Part shown: one piece after another, positions 59,835 through 64,000 of the stretch
Position numbering within the stretch: the stretch's first letter is position 1
Layout of the letters: the number at the start of each line of letters is the position of its first letter
Assembly: GCF_005233875.1 (NCBI RefSeq)
Contig: NZ_SZPZ01000002.1
Span: forward strand, 62,001-126,000
Length of the DNA: 64,000 nucleotides
Reading direction: 5' to 3'
DNA from: Kribbella jiaozuonensis
GTDB taxonomy: Bacteria; Actinomycetota; Actinomycetes; Propionibacteriales; Kribbellaceae
The notes under the pieces: generated by a model
Told to the model about the DNA's origin: nothing
Databases searched by the model: none
Seen by the model: only the letters and a program-made list of their open reading frames with translations
Program-made: the position numbers and the translations under genes

Positions 59835-61762
59835 GACCCAACCCCCTGGAGTACAACGCGCTTGGTCTGTCGCTTGTCCGCCTTGATCTCCTGACGAACA
59901 ACCTTGGTGACCTCGCCGCCAACCTCGATGTGGACCTCAAGCACCTGCGGTGCCTGGTTGCCAGGAGCACCCTTCTCCGCGGACGTGATGAAGCCGGGCT
60001 GAGAGCCCATGGTCAGCCACTCAGGTCCCCGCTCACCCACCTTGTAGGTCTGGAACGGCTGAGTAGGACCACCAGACGCACGACCAGCAGAACCGATGAT
60101 GTTCGAGGGAGTCGATCGGGGAATGCCAGCCACGGTGTACTTGACCGTTACGACCTTCGTGCTCGGAAGGTTCTTGATCGAGCGACCCAAGGCATCAACA
60201 GATCCCTTTGCAGCAGTGGCTCCGTTGACCTGGACGTTGCTGGTCTTGTTCGGCGGGATGCCGATCAACGAAGTGGCGAGGCGATCAGCTTCCTTCTTCG
60301 ACAGCCCCATCTGCGTTGCGATCCGAACGAAGCTGGAACGTGCGTTCTCTGCGGACCTACCCGCAGCAGCAGTACCCGCACCGGACTCGATCATGGATTG
60401 CGTCTGCTGGTTGGCTGCCTGAGCAAGAGCGATCAGAGCTGACTTGTTGTTCCGGCCCTTCTCGCTGTTGATGTCCAGGTTCTTCCCGTTGTCCTTAACC
60501 GAAGCGGACGCAGCATCAAGGGACGCCTGGAAGTTGACCTCAGCCCCGGCCAATCCAAGTGCAAGGTTCTGAAGCCGGAACGTGGACTGGATCAGGGCAT
60601 CAGTTGCCTTCGTCTGCCTATCGAACTTGGCAGCAGCACTCTCAGCCTGAGTACCCGCACCAGCAACCGCGTTGCCAGCAAGGATCGCAGCAACCTGGCT
60701 GTCGCTCAGACCCTGCGTGAAGTACTTGGCCGCGTCACCCGTGAGACCAACCGCAGTCGATGCCTTGTCGGCTGATCCAGCCAGTTGATCAAGCCCGGTC
60801 CTCGCCAAGCCAAGTCCAGGAACAAGGTTGTTCACTGTGGTGTTCGCAAGGCCGCCGATCGACAGTCCGGTCTTGTCCAGGAAGGCACTCACCTTCGGGT
60901 TGTTCTCGAACCGCTTGATCGCACCATCAGCGTTGTTCAGCGCAGTGATGAGGTTGAGGGTTCCCTCCGTCAGGTTTCCAACCAGACGGGTCATGTCGGC
61001 AAGCCCTTCCGGGTTCGCCTTCACGGACTCAGACAGAGTCTGCAATCCCTTTGATACCTTGCCGATCGCACTCTGAGTCGCTGGACCAAGAGCCCCCAGC
61101 ACTGCATTGAATGCCTCTGCCAACGGACGCACGGCAGGCTGTAGTTGCTCAAGGCCCTTCGATACCTGATCAACGAAGGTGGTTACGACTGGAGCCATCT
61201 CCTTGAAGACAGCCTCTAGCGAAGGCTTGAACTTCTGGAAGGTGCGATCTGCGAATCCGGCAATAGAGATCAGGGTTGACTCGAAGGGCTTGGACAGCCG
61301 CGTCATGTCGGCACCCATGGAATCGAGCGTCTTCGACCACGCGTCCTTCACCGGCTGCGACTTGGCCGCAAAGATCAGGCCCAGGCCCGCAATCCCAGCA
61401 CCGAACGCCAGTGCGATCCCGGACGCAGCCACAGCACCCACCGCAGGGGCTGCAACGGCCACCGCAGCCACCAGGGCTCCAGCGATCGCAGGACCAAGCA
61501 CCGGGGTCTTCAACGCCCCCAGGAAGCCGCTGCCAAAGACGGTGCCACCCGCGTTGCCTGCTTCACCCAACGCTGACGGAGAGAACCACTTCTTCAGCCC
61601 GGTGAAGAAGCTCTTGCCGGACTTGTCACCGGAGTCACGGAACTTCTTGTCAACGTTCCTGGTGAGTCGATCAATGTCCCGCTCACCTTCGTTGGCAGCT
61701 CGCCCCAATCCCTTCGAGTCACCATCGAACTTGACGTTGACAGTGCGAGTCGGACTACCCAT
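59831..61762 (-). CDS. Tape measure protein
   Basis: A 643-residue protein that sets tail length. It has a charged N-terminus (TRTVNVKFDGDSKGLGRAAN), membrane-like stretches (GPAIAGALVAAVAVAAPAVG, IALAFGAGIAGLGLIFAA) and long helical regions, then a C-terminal AGIPRSTPSNIIGSAGRASG. The ATG at 61762 fits the overlap with the preceding gene. Its length would correspond to a tail of roughly 95 nm if the usual 0.15 nm per residue holds. Confidence 0.88.
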   Translation of the reverse strand: MGSPTRTVNVKFDGDSKGLGRAANEGERDIDRLTRNVDKKFRDSGDKSGKSFFTGLKKWFSPSALGEAGNAGGTVFGSGFLGALKTPVLGPAIAGALVAAVAVAAPAVGAVAASGIALAFGAGIAGLGLIFAAKSQPVKDAWSKTLDSMGADMTRLSKPFESTLISIAGFADRTFQKFKPSLEAVFKEMAPVVTTFVDQVSKGLEQLQPAVRPLAEAFNAVLGALGPATQSAIGKVSKGLQTLSESVKANPEGLADMTRLVGNLTEGTLNLITALNNADGAIKRFENNPKVSAFLDKTGLSIGGLANTTVNNLVPGLGLARTGLDQLAGSADKASTAVGLTGDAAKYFTQGLSDSQVAAILAGNAVAGAGTQAESAAAKFDRQTKATDALIQSTFRLQNLALGLAGAEVNFQASLDAASASVKDNGKNLDINSEKGRNNKSALIALAQAANQQTQSMIESGAGTAAAGRSAENARSSFVRIATQMGLSKKEADRLATSLIGIPPNKTSNVQVNGATAAKGSVDALGRSIKNLPSTKVVTVKYTVAGIPRSTPSNIIGSAGRASGGPTQPFQTYKVGERGPEWLTMGSQPGFITSAEKGAPGNQAPQVLEVHIEVGGEVTKVVRQEIKADKRQTKRVVLQGVGS

Positions 61763-62213
61763 TGCCCCACTCCTCCAACACCTTGTCCACGGCCCCCAAC
61801 CACTGCCGTTCAATCGCGGGTTCGTTGTCCTCGACCGTGCTGAAGAACCAGTGGTCAGGCTTGGTCGTAGCAGGGAACTGCTTCAGGACGTTGGCCCCGA
61901 AGTTGGAGCCGTAGATCAGGTCTGAAGCGGTGGTGGGTGCTTGCCCCTTGCTACGACGTGACTGCTTGCCTGCACGCCTGCGACCACCGGCCTGGACGGA
62001 CGGCACCCGATCACGCTTGGCCTTGACTGTGGGAGCCACCAGAGCGCCCTGTCCGTTGGACGAAGTAGCCGCACTACGGATCTTCCCCGCCAGGTCGGTG
62101 CTGATCTGCTGGTTCGCATTCCGGAGTTCCGTGGATGCGTCCTTGGGCAGCTTCCTGAACGCAGCCAGGGTTTCCTTCGCCCCGGTGATGCGGACCCGTA
62201 CGACGATTCCCAT
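61755..62213 (-). CDS. Small phage tail-associated protein
   Basis: A 152-residue basic protein (GIVVRVRITGAKETLAAFRK, LPKDASTELRNANQQISTDL). Ends WLGAVDKVLEEWGNG. The N-terminal half is reminiscent of HK97 gp10-like neck/tail-completion proteins, but its place between chaperones and tape measure is unusual for that. GGGAGGC lies before the ATG at 62213. Confidence 0.6.
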   Translation of the reverse strand: MGIVVRVRITGAKETLAAFRKLPKDASTELRNANQQISTDLAGKIRSAATSSNGQGALVAPTVKAKRDRVPSVQAGGRRRAGKQSRRSKGQAPTTASDLIYGSNFGANVLKQFPATTKPDHWFFSTVEDNEPAIERQWLGAVDKVLEEWGNG

Positions 62214-62229
62214 GCTCTGGTGCCTCCCT

Positions 62230-62678
62230 TCACTTCGTGTCGTTGCTGAGGTCGATTGCGTCTGGTGGGAGTTGGCCGGCGTGGTTGTCTTCGGCAAGAA
62301 GTTGAACTGCTGTCGCTATGGCTCGCTCTCCTTCTTCGGCCCACGCAGTAGGTGAGATCCCTGTCTGTATGGCTAGTTCGATGAGTGATCGGGAGAGGGA
62401 CCCGACTGGGTAGGGTCCGGCTCTTCGTCCGCCGCTTCGTCATCGAACGAAAGGTCAAGTTCGTGCTGGTCTTCCCAGTCCTTCAGAGACCCCGTGAACA
62501 GCCCTTGTCGCTTCGCAGCGATGTGCGAGAGCTTGTAGTAATCCGTCAGGTTCGGATCACGCAGAAGCTGCGCGTACGACTTGCCCTTGTTGGTCTTCTC
62601 CCAGACCAGCACGTCTCGCGTACCGGCCTTGATTACGAACTCATCCCCGTTGTCGGGAACCACCTTGAACGTGAACAC
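62230..62678 (-). CDS. Tail assembly chaperone, long form by -1 frameshift
   Basis: In the -1 frame relative to the chaperone gene at 62373, reading continues SLIELAIQTGISPTAWAEEG, ERAIATAVQLLAEDNHAGQL, PPDAIDLSNDTK and stops at 62230. This segment has no start of its own. Siphophages generally make a second chaperone by ribosomal slippage at the end of the first, exactly here. The shift must occur between about 62437 (stop in the -1 frame) and 62376; no perfect XXXYYYZ heptamer is visible, TCGGGTCCC being the nearest. Confidence 0.6.
62373..62678 (-). CDS. Tail assembly chaperone, short form
   Basis: A 101-residue protein from GTG 62678 (VFTFKVVPDNGDEFVIKAGT), with AGGAGGGG before the start. 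It has the small acidic make-up of chaperones that coat the tape measure protein and ends in a Pro/Asp-rich tail (EPDPTQSGPSPDHSSN) within which the ribosome can shift. Located between tail tube and tape measure genes as expected. Confidence 0.7.
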   Translation of the reverse strand: MFTFKVVPDNGDEFVIKAGTRDVLVWEKTNKGKSYAQLLRDPNLTDYYKLSHIAAKRQGLFTGSLKDWEDQHELDLSFDDEAADEEPDPTQSGPSPDHSSN

Positions 62679-62719
62679 GTCACCCCTCCTCTTACCGCGG
62701 GCTTAGTTGCTTCGGGCAC

Positions 62720-63127
62720 TTACTCGGGATCGGTGAAGACCGGCTGACCCTCACCCGGAAGGTCAACGGAGAAGGTTGCCCACGCACCCTGTTCGCCACC
62801 GAAGGCAACGTTCTTGAGGGTGACCGTGATCTCTCCAGAGACCCCACCGGCGACGGGCTCGAAGGTCACAACGACCTTGTCTCCCGCGTTGTCGTTCAGG
62901 TAGCGGGCAAGACCAACCGCGTCCTGGTGATCCTGAGGACCGTTGATCGAGAGAGTCCAGGTCGCAGAGTCCACGTCGTTGTAGATGCCAGCAGGCTTCA
63001 AGGTCTTGATGGTCTGCGTGGCCTGGTCCGGGGTCAGTACGACGCTGGTGACCTGGAGCGTGTAATCCGTAGCTCCGAACTTCACCAGCGAATCCCGCAT
63101 GACATACGGCGCGAAAGGCATGGTCAT
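62720..63127 (-). CDS. Probable major tail (tube) protein
   Basis: A 135-residue beta-rich protein (YTLQVTSVVLTPDQATQTIK, WTLSINGPQDHQDAVGLARY, ITVTLKNVAFGGEQGAW). Size and position directly before the chaperones fit the tail tube subunit. The start could be ATG 63127 or 63121. Overlap ATGA with the next gene upstream. Confidence 0.7.
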   Translation of the reverse strand: MTMPFAPYVMRDSLVKFGATDYTLQVTSVVLTPDQATQTIKTLKPAGIYNDVDSATWTLSINGPQDHQDAVGLARYLNDNAGDKVVVTFEPVAGGVSGEITVTLKNVAFGGEQGAWATFSVDLPGEGQPVFTDPE

Positions 63128-63456
63128 TCACTCCTACACGTGATCGAAATGGCGAACAGGTCGCCGTCTGTTTTGGTCAGGTCCGCGCGGTCCACGAAGG
63201 CCACCGGATTGATTGCTGCGAACAACGGATCTGTCAGCTCATCGAGCTGCTCGATCGCCGTGTCTTCGTTGCCGCTGAGGATCACCAGGACTCGCCACGT
63301 GACCTGAAATGCGTAAGCGGGGCCACGTTCGATCGAACCGATGAGGGGCCACGCATCACCGGGTGACACCGTGTTGGGCTTGGTCGTGTAGCCCTTCACA
63401 CCAGGAACGGTGCTCGCCGCATCAGCCAGGGCCTGACGTGTTGCAAGAAAGCTCAT
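63124..63456 (-). CDS. Probable tail terminator protein
   Basis: A 110-residue protein (SFLATRQALADAASTVPGVK, GPAYAFQVTWRVLVILSGNE) of the size and alpha/beta pattern of tail-terminator or neck proteins that cap the tube. Gene order (connector, terminator, tube) supports the call. Coupled to both neighbours by four-base overlaps. Confidence 0.6.
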   Translation of the reverse strand: MSFLATRQALADAASTVPGVKGYTTKPNTVSPGDAWPLIGSIERGPAYAFQVTWRVLVILSGNEDTAIEQLDELTDPLFAAINPVAFVDRADLTKTDGDLFAISITCRSE

Positions 63457-63800
63457 CCGACTACCAGCCTTCTGAACGGGGCCTCCAGACGACGCACTTC
63501 CGGATCACGTCCAGGGAGTACGACGGTGGAGCTGCCGAACTCGTCGTTGTCCTGGAGCACGGCCAGGGGCTGAGACCTCATCTCGATGGCCCGCTGGCAT
63601 CTCCGGAGCAGTGCCGCCGCCAGATCGTCCGGGTAGTCCTCCGGATCAGCCGGGAGACGGCATACACGGCCCTGTGCGGCTGTTTCCGCGTCCAGGACGG
63701 ACTGGAGGGCAGGATCAGTCCAGCGAGCCTCAGAGAAGCCCGTAGCCCCGCCCAGGTACGCCTTCAGCTCAGCGAGCGTCGGGAGCGCCATGGTCATCAC
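63453..63800 (-). CDS. Probable head-tail connector protein
   Basis: A 115-residue helical protein (ALPTLAELKAYLGGATGFSE, PDDLAAALLRRCQRAIEMRS) of the gp6/gp15-like adaptor class. The start may be ATG 63800 or the later 63791. Located between the head genes (to the right, outside the window) and the tail terminator. Confidence 0.6.
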   Translation of the reverse strand: MMTMALPTLAELKAYLGGATGFSEARWTDPALQSVLDAETAAQGRVCRLPADPEDYPDDLAAALLRRCQRAIEMRSQPLAVLQDNDEFGSSTVVLPGRDPEVRRLEAPFRRLVVG

Positions 63801-63811
63801 CTGCCCTTCAG

Positions 63812-63976
63812 TCAGTTGGTGCGGTACCGCTTGCGTCGATCACCGATCGGTTCGCCTCTGTGCTGCTGGCGACGATCGGTGCCTTTGGCCACTGGCGTGG
63901 CCTCGACTTCTGCGGGGTCCGTCACCGCAGCCGGTTCAGCGACTGCGGGACGGCCCTTCTTGCGTCGGCTGGTCAT
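63812..63976 (-). CDS. Small basic phage protein
   Basis: A 54-residue protein, Lys/Arg-rich at both ends (MTSRRKKGRPAVAEPAAVTD, QQHRGEPIGDRRKRYRTN). Its ATG overlaps the stop of the gene before it (TAATG). Short basic proteins lie between capsid and connector genes in many actinophages. Function unknown. Confidence 0.55.
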   Translation of the reverse strand: MTSRRKKGRPAVAEPAAVTDPAEVEATPVAKGTDRRQQHRGEPIGDRRKRYRTN

Positions 63977-64000
63977 TACGCGGTGGTGTCGTAGATGACC
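63976..64000 (-). CDS. 3' end of a phage gene, probably major capsid (partial)
   Basis: Only the last codons (VIYDTTA, stop TAA at 63976) are inside the window. Gene order next to connector genes suggests a capsid protein, but this is only position-based. Confidence 0.3.

Larger units (their letters stand above)
52596..64000. mobile_element. Siphophage-type prophage (left part)
   Basis: From a large serine integrase at its left edge to tail and connector genes at the window end. Early genes (integrase, XRE, small Cys/His protein) occupy the first 2.3 kb; the structural genes read toward the integrase. GC is lower than in the chromosome. The right attachment site is not in the window. No lysis genes are seen in this part. 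Confidence 0.9.

Noticed and set aside
61916..62458. Leftward 180-codon frame covering the chaperone region
   Set aside because: It is the wrong shifted frame, giving Arg/Ser-rich output; the -1 frame ending at 62230 is protein-like.

Overview
The window is GC-rich actinobacterial DNA. Chromosomal stretches are dense in G/C-ending codons with frequent GTAC words, several start codons are GTG or TTG, and the gene content (OhrR/OsmC, PASTA protein, DUF4232-type lipoprotein, AICE-like transfer genes) fits a Kribbella-like Propionibacteriales or a related soil actinomycete. The genus is inference; phylum level is safer. The sequence shows host chromosome interrupted by two integrated mobile elements, the second running off the right edge.

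Region 1 (1-13529) is chromosome: an NAD(P)H/FAD reductase, a beta-propeller protein, DNA primase DnaG, a TetR regulator divergent from an FAD monooxygenase, an aminoglycoside-phosphotransferase-like kinase with a DinB protein, a GC-rich tandem-repeat patch, an OsmC peroxidase divergent from its MarR/OhrR regulator around palindromic operators, a PASTA-repeat membrane protein, a secreted protein and an alpha/beta hydrolase.

Region 2 (13530-49379, about 36 kb) is an integrative element in the 3' end of a CAU-anticodon tRNA gene. It is bounded by a 62-bp near-perfect direct repeat (42 bp exact), with paired CATGTCACG integrase arm-type sites near both ends and a tyrosine integrase-GntR fusion next to the tRNA. 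Left cargo includes a DUF4145 protein and an AT-richer AAA-ATPase/DUF4435 pair that looks like a PARIS phage-defence system. The core has an XRE/flavoprotein couple, a GntR regulator with its operator, a helix-turn-helix (Xis-like) protein, then a tightly overlapping transfer operon: Pycsar-effector-like membrane protein, VirD4/TraG coupling protein, DUF4913 protein, multi-TM Spd-like protein and a 1552-residue MobF relaxase. A C5 DNA methyltransferase and a Prim-Pol follow. No VirB4-type ATPase or pilus gene is present, so the element is either mobilizable or uses a simple or unknown channel. The right cargo is mixed: GAF-ANTAR regulator, a DNA ligase gene split by a 955-bp insert carrying a PNPOx-like flavoprotein, an XRE/small Cys-His protein pair, a frameshifted M48 peptidase, an AbiJ/Mrr-like nuclease, a PIN protein and a sigma-region-4 protein.

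Region 3 (49380-52595) is chromosome again: small membrane and exported proteins, tRNA-Asn, a conserved protein and a group-2-like sigma factor whose 5' end has been cut off. Region 4 (about 52596-64000) is a siphophage-type prophage integrated by a large serine integrase into that sigma gene. It encodes a repressor-like XRE protein divergent from a small Cys-His protein, both clearly homologous to the pair in the integrative element, then leftward-reading tail genes (fibre, DUF5047 protein, tape measure, frameshifted chaperones, tail tube, connectors). Its other end lies beyond the window.
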